Shown here: positions 1 to 11,200 of the stretch, piece by piece
Position numbering within the stretch: position 1 is the first letter of the stretch
Layout of the letters: each line of letters opens with the position of its first letter
Assembly: GCF_021730395.1 (NCBI RefSeq)
Contig: NC_069378.1
Coordinates: 46,079,001-46,143,000 of the forward strand
DNA from: Mercenaria mercenaria
Lineage: Eukaryota > Mollusca > Bivalvia > Venerida > Veneridae
DNA length: 64,000 nt
Direction of reading: 5' to 3'
Notes under the pieces: model-generated
Told to the model about the DNA's origin: nothing
Databases searched by the model: none
Seen by the model: the letters and a program-made list of their open reading frames with translations, nothing else
Program-made: the position numbers and the translations under genes

Positions 1-112
1 GGAGAATGCCGAATTTGCATACGGAGAATATGTAAATTCCCGATTGTCATTTCAGTCAACCACCTTAATTGTAACTTTTAAATGATAAAAGCTGCAGCAC
101 CAAATTATTATA

Positions 113-349
113 TGAGCCGTTCCATGAGAAAACCAACATGGTGCATTTGCGACCAGCATGGATCCAGACGAGCCTACGCATCCGTGCAGTCTGGTCAGGA
201 TCCATGCTGTTCGCTTTCAAAACCTATTGCAATTAAAGAAGCCGTAAGCGAACAGCATGGGTCCTAATTAGACTGCGCGGATGCGCAGACTGGTCTGGAT
301 CCATGATAGTCGCAAATGTACGATGTTGGTTTTCTCATGATGCGGCTCA
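113..349. repeat. 237-bp palindromic MITE, copy 1
   Basis: Inverted ends TGAGCCG...CGGCTCA. Arms contain GACCAGCATGGATCCAGACC and its complement around a short centre, so the whole copy can fold on itself. It begins 15 bp past the donor of gene A's 113-bp exon. More diverged than the other copies. Confidence 0.85.
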
Positions 350-364
350 ATTTTATTCACGTAC

Positions 365-477
365 GAATTTTCAACGATAATAGGTGGCTTCCAAACACTC
401 TTTTCATCGCTAAACAGAAAGTTTATGTTGTCATATGTGCTGTTATTTATCCACACCAATCTAGTGTCGAACCAGGT
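365..477 (-). CDS. Gene A exon: loop D to loop A of ligand-binding domain
   Basis: TTTCAG acceptor, GTACGT donor, 113 bp, phase 0 in and 2 out. It carries WFDTRLVW and VWKPPIIVENS, with the binding-site tryptophans of the family in place. The exon is open throughout. Confidence 0.86.
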
Positions 478-3400
478 CTGAAATATGAAATAAAACGCAT
501 GTATAACAAATGAAATCAAATCTAAATTGAAATTTTTGGTAACAAAGAATGTTTAAAATGCAAAATGGACATCTCTCTCAATACTCAATATATACAGAAT
601 TATACTTACAAAAGTAAAGTACGCTGTTATAGAAAGCTTCTGTTCTTTTATGTCCTGAAATTAAAGTAAAAATAATTACTTTGTGTTCATTTTGACAGTG
701 AAAGGTTATTGCACGTGTTCTGCCATGTACATATTGCAAAACTTTATTCTTAATATTAGTCCGCCATAGCAACCCTGGCAGTCTTTCACTTTTTAAACAT
801 TCCATGCAGTCATTATAAAAGAAGAAAAAGAAGCAGTAGAAGAAGATGATGAAGGAGAAGGCGGTGACAATCTGTGTATTCCTACGTAGATTAGTCTAGC
901 ATTTCAAAGACTCAGTTTCGAATTGAATATATTAATGACTGCGGACTCAGGAGAGAATTATGTCGAAGATAGAAGGCTCATTATGACAAAATGTATGCTG
1001 CCATAGGTTTCATCTGATACGCGGGACAGATTAACAAGATCATATAGTCAAGATAACTTTTCCTGTGCATGTTGATTAAAAGTAGACAGCCTATATTTGT
1101 GCACATTATCGATGAAGAGCTGGCATGTTATGGTATCCTTTTTGAGAATGGGACTTGAATGACATGCTACGAGAAAATACTATACCGTATCGTTTTAGTA
1201 CCGGTAAATGTCTAAAAATCAACAATTTCGAATAAACTACTTTGATTTTAAGGGCTCTGTAAAAGTATTTTAAAGGTCTCTTAAAAGCCACTATACGAAA
1301 ATCAGAGTGTATATCTGTATATAAATAAGTTGTGTTTTTTTTTTTCCGACATGTAGATGTATACGAAGATATTTTTTTTTATTATTTTTATTGTTTTTAC
1401 TTCAAATATCGCACAGAATTGATCGTAGATCGAAAATCATGAGTTTCGTGCCTAATGATTTCAAATTTAAACATTAGAAATAGTATCTTTTTGAGAAATA
1501 TTGTCAGTATGTTTTTGGCAGAACCTCAAAAACTGTGCAATTTCTTAACGTTTCAATGTACATGTATTATAAAATGATAATGATTACAATAATAATAATA
1601 ATAATAACATGTTTACTCAATGAAGATAACATATGAGCCGTGCCATGGGAAAACCAACATAGTGGGCTTTTCGACCAGCATGGATCCAGACCAGCCTGCG
1701 CATCCGCGCAGTCTGGTCAGAATCCATGCTTTTCGTTAACAGTTTCTCCAATTCCAATAGGCTTTGAAAGCGAACAGCATGGATCCTGACCAGACTGCGC
1801 GGATGCGCAGGCTGGTCTGGATCCATGCTGGTCGCAAACCCACTATGTTGTTTTTCTCATGGCACGGCTCATATGTACAAAGATTACGCAGCATAGAAAT
1901 GAAACACAGTTTTTTCTTAGACTAGTATGGTATTCAGTTAACAACAACAAACTACATGTATTAAACATTAACTATTTAGAGAATCATTTTTAAACGAAAC
2001 AGAATCAGTGTATTAAAATGCGTTCAGTTTATTCATTCGACAGACACTTGTATGTATAAGCAAACGGCATCATTATTCATATAAAAATTTAAAAAAAAAC
2101 ATAATAAAATCTGTGAAGGAGATCCCTTGGAAGCATACATGACAACCAAACAACATAATAGCAGACTCGGTTTGACTTAGTCTATTGCTGGCTGGTAATA
2201 AATGTGCTACAGCAGCCACACCCCTCTAGTATAGTTCTATTACAGTACAAATGAATGTATCCCATTTCCCCAAAGAAACAGAAATATGACAACAATAAAT
2301 CATAGTACGGGGAGCCTTTTTGCCGCCACAAGATCATTTGAAAGCATAGAAGACAACCAAACAACATAATAGCAAACTCACAAGCAAACCTAATTGAAAC
2401 ATGAACAACTCTGGACACTACTTACTAAATAATTCAGTGAGAGGAGATTCAGCGCTATCCTCACGATGCTGAACTCTTTTGGTCTTTGCCTTACATGGTA
2501 CGATTTAAACAACCAATCTCTCAAATCAGTTTCTAGTTCGTTTGAATATGTTGGTGGTGAACCAAAATTAGGTAGTGTTACACCAGGGGTGATACTTATC
2601 TGAGATCTTACAACAGCACTTATTCCTATCACTGAAATTCAAAAACAAATACACAATGACAATAGATAAGGAGGTTTATTTCCTAACGTATTTTGAAGAA
2701 AAGGAAACGTACATTCCTTAATGTTTAGATATCATTCATACTTAAACTGCTTACAAATGAACCGTGGGTTTAGGTTAACTACTTGCAGAGAGCCAAATTG
2801 ATTTAAAGCCCTGCTCCCGTCCTACCTTTTAACCTTGAATTGTCACTGAAAAAGCATGAAAATCCTGACTATGAACAGTAACGCCAGTCAAAATAGAGTC
2901 TATCTTATATAAAATTCTATATGAAATACCTGTGGTTATGCGTGCTAAAATTTGGCACATGGCTTTTAACTGTTTCCTATTGTAATCATGGGTTGCATAC
3001 ACACAAAAGAATTTGAATAGCAGCGGAGCATGGCTTTAAAATAGATTCAATATTTGCATAAGTAAATAACAAAATTTAATACTATATAGTAGAGTGTTCA
3101 CAAAATACGTAAATATCGAAATCTGTCGCAGTGGCCTAAGCCTGGCGTAGATGTTTACTTAATGCGTTTAAACTTTTAAATCTCTAATACTACATTAGCT
3201 GGATTAATAAAGATATAGAGTACTCTTTGTCTCTAGATACGTACTATAAAACACTTTTTAATAAGGTTGTTCATTTGTAAAACAACGATCGTCTATATTT
3301 GTTTTAAAAACCAGTAATGACTGTCGGCTATTCCCGTAGGTAAATATTTTTCATGTCTGCTATTCCGGAAACCTTCGGACGAAAATAAAAAAAAAATCAT

Positions 3401-4843
3401 AACGGCTTGGAAATACTTTTATTTTATTCGATCAGTAAGATACACACCATACTCACTGCATATCACTCACTGTAAATGCTATAACTTTGCCAATCTACTT
3501 GGACTTTGTGTATAAATTTCATTTTCTTTCCCTTAAAGCAAGATGAAAATTGTAGTCGCACTTTGTTCTTTATAGTATATTTCTCGATTCAAATTATTTT
3601 ACATAATGACAATTCATAAAGTTTGCAGCAAAAATAAAATAAAATAGAACTTATGTCGTATGCGTTTGAGAAAAATCTGTCATGTTGTACACGCCGAGAT
3701 GTTCCGGCTGGATAAAATTTGTTGCAATGCATTCTCAACGTAATTTCAGCATAAATAAGAAATTTGTTTTTTTCGTGAATATAAAATATATTTCACTCAA
3801 AGTGAGAAAATGTTCAATTTCCATTCGTTAAATATTTGACATTTTCTCACTCGTGTGATATATATCATATTACTCTAAACAACAATATCCTAATTATTTT
3901 ATCTAGTGATAAAATACTTGTTTTTCAGTGAATTAATTCATTCATTCACTGAATCATCATGTAATGAAAGTATGCGATCTGCTGTGCATATGTATAATTT
4001 TAAGTTATTTGCTTAAAACAGGATTGAAAATTGTGTTGCACTTTTTTTATCTATATCTCGATTTAATAATTGTTTTGAGAATTCATAACTAATGCAGCAA
4101 GAAATTAAAATCAAACGGAATTATATGTTGGTGCGTTTCTAACCCCAACGTTGAACTATGTCGTTCGACGTACTGTTCCACGCTGAGTTTTTTTTTCAAA
4201 CGCACATCTCAAGTAATTAAGATAAAATAAAATTATTATGGTCAATTATCTTAAGCCTTAATGACTGAAAAGTTATCTATTTGAAATTTTTTCTTTGCTC
4301 CAAAATGCTACGAATATTTCTGAATTGTATGCATCTACCGTATTTGTCATATGAAATTAAGTAGTGACATAACAAAAACACACACAATATTGACCATATG
4401 TCAAACTCCTTTCATGGAGGGTTTGGTCTTTTTGGTTATGGCCGAAAGGTATATCCCAAGTGCTTAAACTGATGAAAACAGAAGGTTTCCAATACTCGTA
4501 TCACTACAAGTGTTTTTCTTTTGCTGTGATAATGTGATAAAACAATAGCTCTTCACAAAGGAAACGTATTCTCCTTTTATGTTTCAAACGAACAATCCAA
4601 TCATGTTCTATTATTTTCATCAGAATAAATCCACGAATCACAACCCAACGAAATACAAGTTTTGGGGCAAAACATCGAAATTTATACCCCCGAAATTAAA
4701 TAACGTCAATTTCTGACAATCTAAAACTGACTCTTGACTCCATGAGCTAGGGAGGTTGAATAGAAGATGTAACGCAAAATAATAAAGAAAAGAAACTTAC
4801 GTAAACAGAGCGTTCTCACTGATTCTCTATAAATACCACACAT
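365..4843 (-). CDS. Gene A: nicotinic-receptor-like Cys-loop channel subunit, 5' part (runs off left edge)
   Basis: This is the 5' half of a pentameric ligand-gated ion channel subunit, expected in the plasma membrane. Exons on the minus strand are 4801-4843 (candidate signal exon), 2426-2631 (206 bp), 610-654 (45 bp) and 365-477 (113 bp). The protein shows the N-terminal helix and strand LETDLRDWLF...LLSLNYL, the short exon DIKEQKLSITAYFTF, then TWFDTRLVW (loop D region) and VWKPPIIVENS (loop A Trp). Splice phases and the 45- and 113-bp exon lengths equal those of gene B, so A and B are paralogues. The Cys-loop and membrane exons must lie left of base 1. A 237-bp palindromic MITE begins 15 bp past the last donor. 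The family call is firm; the ligand is unknown. Confidence 0.85.
610..654 (-). CDS. Gene A exon: 45-bp beta-strand exon
   Basis: TTTCAG acceptor, GTAAGT donor, exactly 15 codons: DIKEQKLSITAYFTF. The peptide is identical to that of gene B. A 45-bp exon at this place is a hallmark of nicotinic-receptor genes in animals. Confidence 0.87.
1634..1871. repeat. 237-bp palindromic MITE, copy 2
   Basis: Same family as 113-349: TGAGCCGTGCCATGGGAAAA at the left and its complement at the right. Lies in a gene A intron, after an ATA microsatellite. The open reading frame across it is an artefact of the palindrome. Confidence 0.88.
2426..2631 (-). CDS. Gene A exon: N-terminus of ligand-binding domain
   Basis: Acceptor TTTCAG before 2631, donor GTAAGT after 2426; phase 1 in, phase 0 out. 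The exon ends in LNLLSLNYL, matching gene B (ISLNLLSLNYL) and the start of the nicotinic-receptor fold. It is 30 bp longer than gene B's exon, through extra residues before the conserved ELETDLR. Confidence 0.85.
3786..3870. repeat. Hairpin repeat with AGTGAGAAAATGT arms
   Basis: AGTGAGAAAATGTT and ACATTTTCTCACT pair across a 25-bp loop, with AT-rich outer arms ATATAT. Lies in the gene A intron. Confidence 0.6.
4801..4843 (-). CDS. Candidate first coding exon of gene A (signal peptide)
   Basis: ATG at 4843 opens 14 codons plus one base and stops at a strong GTAAGT donor. That phase fits the exon starting at 2631. The joined N-terminus would read MCGIYRESVRTLCLLIGISA, a basic n-region followed by a hydrophobic core that continues into the next exon, as in gene B. 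A TATA-like TATTTATAG lies within this exon on the same strand, which argues for a different start site. Only phase and hydrophobicity support the join; a transcript would settle it. Confidence 0.3.
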
Positions 4844-5613
4844 GATGGCGCCTTGCTAAATAATCTAGCAGAGGGCAAACGCGAAATATGTGCACTGTCT
4901 AGCTTGTAAGCTTATTAAAAATGTAGTAGTTTTTAAAACTACTTGTAAATAAGCGTATTAAGTTACGAGTAATAACTTCTTAAACGTCATTTTCATTACA
5001 TCATAGTGTAATCAATTGTAACAGGTGAAAAATATCTTTTAATCCCAATGCATACGGATTAGAAAATGCTTGTCATATACTTAATGTTATAATGTTCAAT
5101 GTCCCTACTACAGTTGGTCTTTACCTAAGTTAGTAAAGGAAAAAGATATGCCATGTACACATGAAGTGGGAAAAAAAGCTATGCAAAACAAAAGATAAAG
5201 AGACAAACGAAATTATAAAGACATACAGCCGTGGAAAGACGAACTAGGGAGATTTGATCGCTTACTTTCATCTGATCTTGTTAAGTATACGAATTACTCA
5301 GACCTGGTGACTACTTATCAAACTTTAAAATGTCGCATAACTGCCGTGTTCTAAGCAGTAACCAGTTTGCTTCAGTCAGATGTAAGTAATCAATGTCTAG
5401 AATTTCTTTAAATGAAAATGAACTGATTCTTTTCCTTCGCGTAGCCAGTCTTAATTATTCTACACAGCTTTAACCGATTCTGAGGGTAAACAAGTGTTAA
5501 AACTCGGTTCCGCCATTTCTTGGTGCTTGTAAAGGATCAGACAGTAGGTCGACATGACGTCAATGTGACAGGGTTTTACGCGATCCGCGGAATAAATATA
5601 GCTTATTTATTTT

Positions 5614-5709
5614 GATCGGGAAATATGCGCGAATTCTGCAGCGGAAATATTTTGCGAGCTTAGGCTCGCAGTATTCATCCGCTAAAGAACGAGTGCATAT
5701 TTCCTGATG
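5614..5709. repeat. Hairpin repeat, relative of 14279-14400
   Basis: Imperfect inverted arms GATCGGGAAATATGC... and ...GCATATTTCCTGATG, centre GCGAGCTTAGGCTCGC, shared core TTCTGCAGCGGAAATAT. Intergenic between genes A and B. Confidence 0.7.
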
Positions 5710-7350
5710 CAAAGATAATTAAAAAATTTTATTACATACGTATATAAACGTATAACTGTATTATGAATTTGTTCAATAACCCGAATAAATTTGACAATGC
5801 TGAACTAAAGAAAAGAATTGATCCGACAACACACGTTCAATTCACGCAACCATTATGAAATCCAGGCGTACGTGTATGGAAACATGTTGACGTTTCTGGT
5901 ACCACTTTTACACAACGGGGAATAGAAAAGAGTATGTTATTATAAAGGAGTATGTAGACATCTAGCTAGCGAATTATATTGCTTGCATAATAAATCAATG
6001 TGGTATGTGAAGTAAGTGTTACACTTTTTAATTATATCGTTGGGCTTTATATTATATAATTGACCAAATATGGTAGCAATCTTTCTCTGACCCTATGGCG
6101 TCAAATTATATGTCGCCGTGTTATAATGTAAATAAATTCATTTATTTTTCATATCAGAATTGAAATTAATCTTGACAGAATAAATATTAATCTTGATTTA
6201 AACTGAATCATATTTTACTTGTTATTGTGAAATCATTAAAAAAATTTAATTCATTTCAAACCATATCAAGTCGATCGTTGACCTTAAAGAGAATTAATAA
6301 CAAGTTATTGACAATACAGATATGGTCAGTAATTCGTTATAAGCTTATGCCTGTGTGAGTGTAGTCGAAAGATTTCCAAAGTAAAAACAGCAGTTTGTGC
6401 ATTTTATATATAACGGGTATAAAATACATTCTGCATAAAATGAAATTGATTTTATATTTATATTTATCATGTTTATAATTTTAACAATTTCAAGACTTCC
6501 ATGTGAACTGTCTCAATAAATCTGTGCAGACCAGACAAGTGCTCTGAAGTAAGTCAAACGTCAACAAAGCTTGAATAAATCGTTTGAGACTATTAAAACT
6601 CGTATCCTGGGGAATTTAATTGATTTCATTGTACAATTAGCAAATAAAAGGCTTAAGTAGCATTGCGAAGAATAGCTTTTGTGCCGATATAAAACAGAAA
6701 TTAAAACCACAGACAATTTCTTTAAATCGCACATGATATTTTACACAGTCATTGTATTTCGTACTCTATTACACATTATGATGAATTGACTCCATGATCC
6801 CAAAGGACTAGAAAATATATCATCGCTTAATCAAAACCAAATTTCCATTCCATAATAACATTTGAAATGAGAAAACGAAAAAGAGATAACAATAGGGATT
6901 CAGTTTATTTCATATTGAAACTTTTAAATTAAAAAACATAGTGTTACACAGTATGTACAATATATCATAATCTGATATAAGTATAATTCAACGACAATTA
7001 GTAAGGTGTGATTTATTCGATATCCTTAGCGTTTACTGCAGTATTGTTATGAGCTAAAAGTACAGACACGCCTCGATGCATAAAGTTGATCTTTAACGAT
7101 CCAACCAAATAAACCAAATAACTTCCTCTCTGCTTTTATATTTGGTACCCTTATAATACATAGTATAGACCGAACACTAAATGGTGTTTAATAAGAACCC
7201 TATCAACTATTCATAGCGCAAAACAAATGAAACAACCACGTCCTAACAGTCCCACCAAAGCAAATCTCTACAGCATTGAATGTATAGAGAAATATGATAC
7301 ACATATGAACCACCGCTACATATCCAAATCCATACCCTTAAGCTTAATTT

Positions 7351-7445
7351 AGTTTCGTATTCACTCAGTTTCGTAGTCATTAAATTTCGTATTCATTTAG
7401 TTTTGCATTCATTTAGTTGGGTACTCATTCAGTTCCGTGTACATT
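7351..7445 (+). repeat. Minisatellite, about 16-bp unit, six copies
   Basis: Six imperfect units of the form AGTTTCGTATTCATTT in tandem. Lies 3' of gene B, in or near its 3' untranslated region. Confidence 0.75.
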
Positions 7446-7852
7446 ATTTATATTTAGCAGATGTTTTATTCAAATACTTATCAGCAAAAGTTAAAAGGTA
7501 AAGATAGATTTACCGGAAGCACAGAGCACCCCAAACACTGCCGTAGAGAAAAATTTCAGAGATATTATATAGCTTTGACAACACATGCTCAAACATAAAC
7601 ACGATGTAAAACAATCAAATCATGGTAGGGGACATGTTCAAGAGAAACAGTGGATAAGCATAGATCGCGACACGCGACTTAAGTGTTTTCGTTGGATTCG
7701 TAAAACAGATAAATTCTGAACATGCTTAGTGCGAGCAAGAGACCGTCTCAAGATGAAAATGCAACGGGACATCACATGCATTCGAGACTAAACACAAATT
7801 TGACGATGGTAAGAGACTAATGTATCAAAACTAAAGTGAAGCAAATAAGACA

Positions 7853-8274
7853 TCAATAAGCTGTGTGGTAGTGGTGCAGCATAACACCCATTGATGCCAC
7901 AGTAAACCCAGTTACAAGGACCAGGTAAATGTACATTGTAACTCTGTCTAACAATAACGCTATCTCTTTCCACGAATACTGTTTGCCAAATTCCTCCTCA
8001 TCTTCATCGTAAGCCCATGCCTCATTTATTTCTGTATCGTAGTCTTCCACGGAAGCAATTTTCTTTTCCTTGTTCATGTCCATGTTTTTCGGAAAAACTT
8101 TTGTAGTTGTCCGGCCGCAATCGACACATGCAAGCTTTGACAAACATGATGATGTCACCGACTGCACCCACTTAGGAACAGGTGTTGTATCCGGTGTGAA
8201 GTAGACATCAATATATATGACGGTGAGCAGTACTGACAACGTTTGTAGAAAGAGAATAGATGCTAAATAGGTAG
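7853..8274 (-). CDS. Gene B last exon: TM3, cytoplasmic loop, TM4
   Basis: ATTACAG acceptor, 422 bp coding to TGA at 7855-7853. TM3 is followed by an acidic loop with EDYDTEINEAWAYDEDEEEF, then the amphipathic pre-TM4 WKEIALLLDRV and TM4. The cytoplasmic loop is short for a nicotinic subunit. Confidence 0.88.
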
Positions 8275-11200
8275 CTGTAATGCATTAAAAAAAAAACATT
8301 TCATTATTATATCTATCAACAAACATAATCTATGTTTGGTATAATTATCTGGGAAATTTCATGTTGGTATTAAAATCCTTCATGCTTATTTTGTACAACA
8401 GCAATGCTCCATGAAGAATAAAATATTACCTGAAGGGAGGTAACCAACTTAAGCCTCAAATTGGCAATTAATTCAATATGAACGTCTTGCCTAGACATAT
8501 TATTTTCTTTAAATTTCACCAAAGTACAGTCGAGCCTGACTAAAGACCACATTGAATTGAATTGAAATAAAAAAACAAGTGGTTTCTCAAAACATGTAAA
8601 TGTTCACTATTTATACGATGTAGTTTTACGGAAAAGGTGACTTATATGTAGTAGTCTTTATTTTGAGGTGGTCTTTATCACAGACTTCACTGTTATTGAA
8701 ATATGAAGTAATTTTCACAATTGTAAGATACTATAATTGGTATAGGGTAATAACTGATAAGAGATATCGTGTGCACTTACAAAGCAAGCTTGCAGATAAT
8801 GACGTTTGCGGGATACTCTCAGAAATAAGACTGAGGTACACAGCATACGCTAGTAGAATAGTAAGAGCCAAACCGACCCTCTCTCCTGACTCTGGACTCA
8901 GTTTGAAAATAGCAACCTGTAATTACAATATTGTGTAGTACAACTTGTTTCTTTTGTGTATTCCTTACTTTTTTCCAGTGATTAAGACCTTAAAATTATA
9001 CAACAAAATAAAAGTCAGGTTTCATTTTAAATGATCTATTGCTTTTGTTTTCATTAACAATCTGAATGAATATGGCATATGTGAACGGCTAGGATTGCTG
9101 ACTTCTAATCACTTGCCCTCATTTTTCTTGGTTCGATCCTGTATCTTGCCATCATGCGAGGAAGCTACTACACTGGCTGACAGAAAGGCCTTGTTTCGCT
9201 TTAAATAATCACCGGAGCAACAGTAAGGTATTCCTCATACACTTATAGCTTAGGGTATATATAATCGCCAAATGACCAGAGCAGTATCGATATATTAACA
9301 TAAGACCAAAAAAAGAAGACTATTTCCAAGCAATAAAAGTCACTGGCAGGGGACTACTTACCAAACACACATTTATTAGATAGCTTAAATGCAAATGTCA
9401 AAATTAAAGAAAAAGCAAAAATATAGCTTATTAAAATTTTCAAAACATTCTTTTATTTGCATACCGATGCAAATAGTCTCACAGATATTGCAATGAAAAT
9501 GTTAAACAGTAACAAATTTCTTACAGTAAGAAAACCCATCAGGACAACTGGAAAGAGTGTGTTTAGCATGTGAAACAGTGGTCGTCGACGAAATGTCAAT
9601 GAGAAAATCAGACGACTGAAACTCTCAAACTCTCGCTTAGTCACGATGGAAGAATATTCTGTGCTTATTAATTCCCATTCGCCGTTATCTGAAATTTTTA
9701 TATAAAGTACATTTGTTAAAAACAAATGATTACACTTCTCTAATGGTCTGCTGGTAATATAACATAAGCATTTATTGTGTTGAGCTGGGCAGTAATAGCT
9801 TCAACTTAAGGAAATTGTGTCAAGCCGAGACAAACTATTTTCAAATGCTTGTTTTCTAAGTGTCTGTATATTAATATGTTGTATAATGTACAGAAAAGTG
9901 AGTAAATAATTTGAAAATATCTGATTGTTGACTGAATGTTCAGACTAGTTAAAGTATAGATCAGAATGAGAACAAAGGAACTAATTCAACGTTAAACAGA
10001 TAGTATGTAGATATATATTTTTGATTGTTTTCAATACCTTGATAAAATGACGTCACAATTTGTCTGTCGTCAAATTTCAGTAATACTTCCTTGGCTGTAT
10101 ACGACCAGGAACTTAGAATGATTTCACATGTCTGAGTGTCCAACGGCCAGTAGGTGACAGAGCTTTCGCAGTGGGTTGTGAATATTCCAGCTACAATATT
10201 TTTTGGATGCAGAGTGTAGATATAGTATAGTATTCGAGATAAACCAATTAAACAAGTGATAATCGTATCTGGTTTTTATCTATGCACATATGTGACACTA
10301 CTTCAAAGGAACATTGAACTACCTTCGGAGATATTTTATCCATTTAAATGTCAAATGTCAAGGAAATACTGAAGAGTTTTTTCTTTCTTGTGCTAACATA
10401 TTATGTGTGATATGGTACATATAACATTACAGTAAAACACCGCTCGCTCGAGGTCGTAAGGGGATGAGCAAAATGCTCGAGTTATCCATGGTTTCGAGCG
10501 ACCCAAACATTGACCAACATACGAAGAAAACTTAAGTTTACGGTCATCGGGACCGTAAACGGTCATGCGTAATAATAACATACTTGTGACATTTTCGAAA
10601 ACAAACGTATTACAAACGTTATCTATTGATAGACGTTTCAATATGTAATTTGTACATGCGAAGAAACATTTAATTTTTATTCATCAACAAGTGCATATTA
10701 TAATGTCGTCTCAATTTTATGAAACGGCTATATTATTTCCTTCATTTGCATGCAAATAACCGCTGATTAAATTACTAAGATCTCGATCCCGCAGAAAAGA
10801 TGCTTTAAGTTATCAGTAATTGATCGATATTTGATCAATAAAACTTTTCTTTAAGCTTTTATCAATAATTAATCTCATCATAATATCGAATATACCGACA
10901 AACAAACATTTAAGATGGGAATAGACTACACAATTCTCACGGTGTGTGAAAATGTTTAATTAACCGATACATTCTGACCGCCGAAGGTGTGAAAAATTTT
11001 GACACCTGTGCTCGAGTTAGCCAGAAGCAACAAAGAGTAAATTAATACACTGGGACCAGATGTCATGCTCGAGCGATCGAGTTATCGATGTTCGACCCAG
11101 CCATGGTAATATCACATAGAAAATAGAAGGAAATCGACCGGGACCACATGAGTTGCTCGAGCGAGCCCAGGTGCTCGAGTCATCGATGCTCGAGCGAGCG

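Larger units (their letters stand above)
4844..7852. other. Intergenic/upstream region between genes A and B
   Basis: Apart from the hairpin at 5.6 kb and the minisatellite at 7.35 kb, I see no supported gene. Gene B's 3' untranslated region should occupy the right end. Confidence 0.5.

Noticed and set aside
1617-1826. 69-codon minus-strand ORF (and similar ORFs at 36573 and 55507)
   Set aside because: They lie wholly inside copies of the palindromic MITE; the open frame repeats with the repeat.
8663-8938. 91-codon plus-strand ORF
   Set aside because: Antisense of gene B's TM2 exon.
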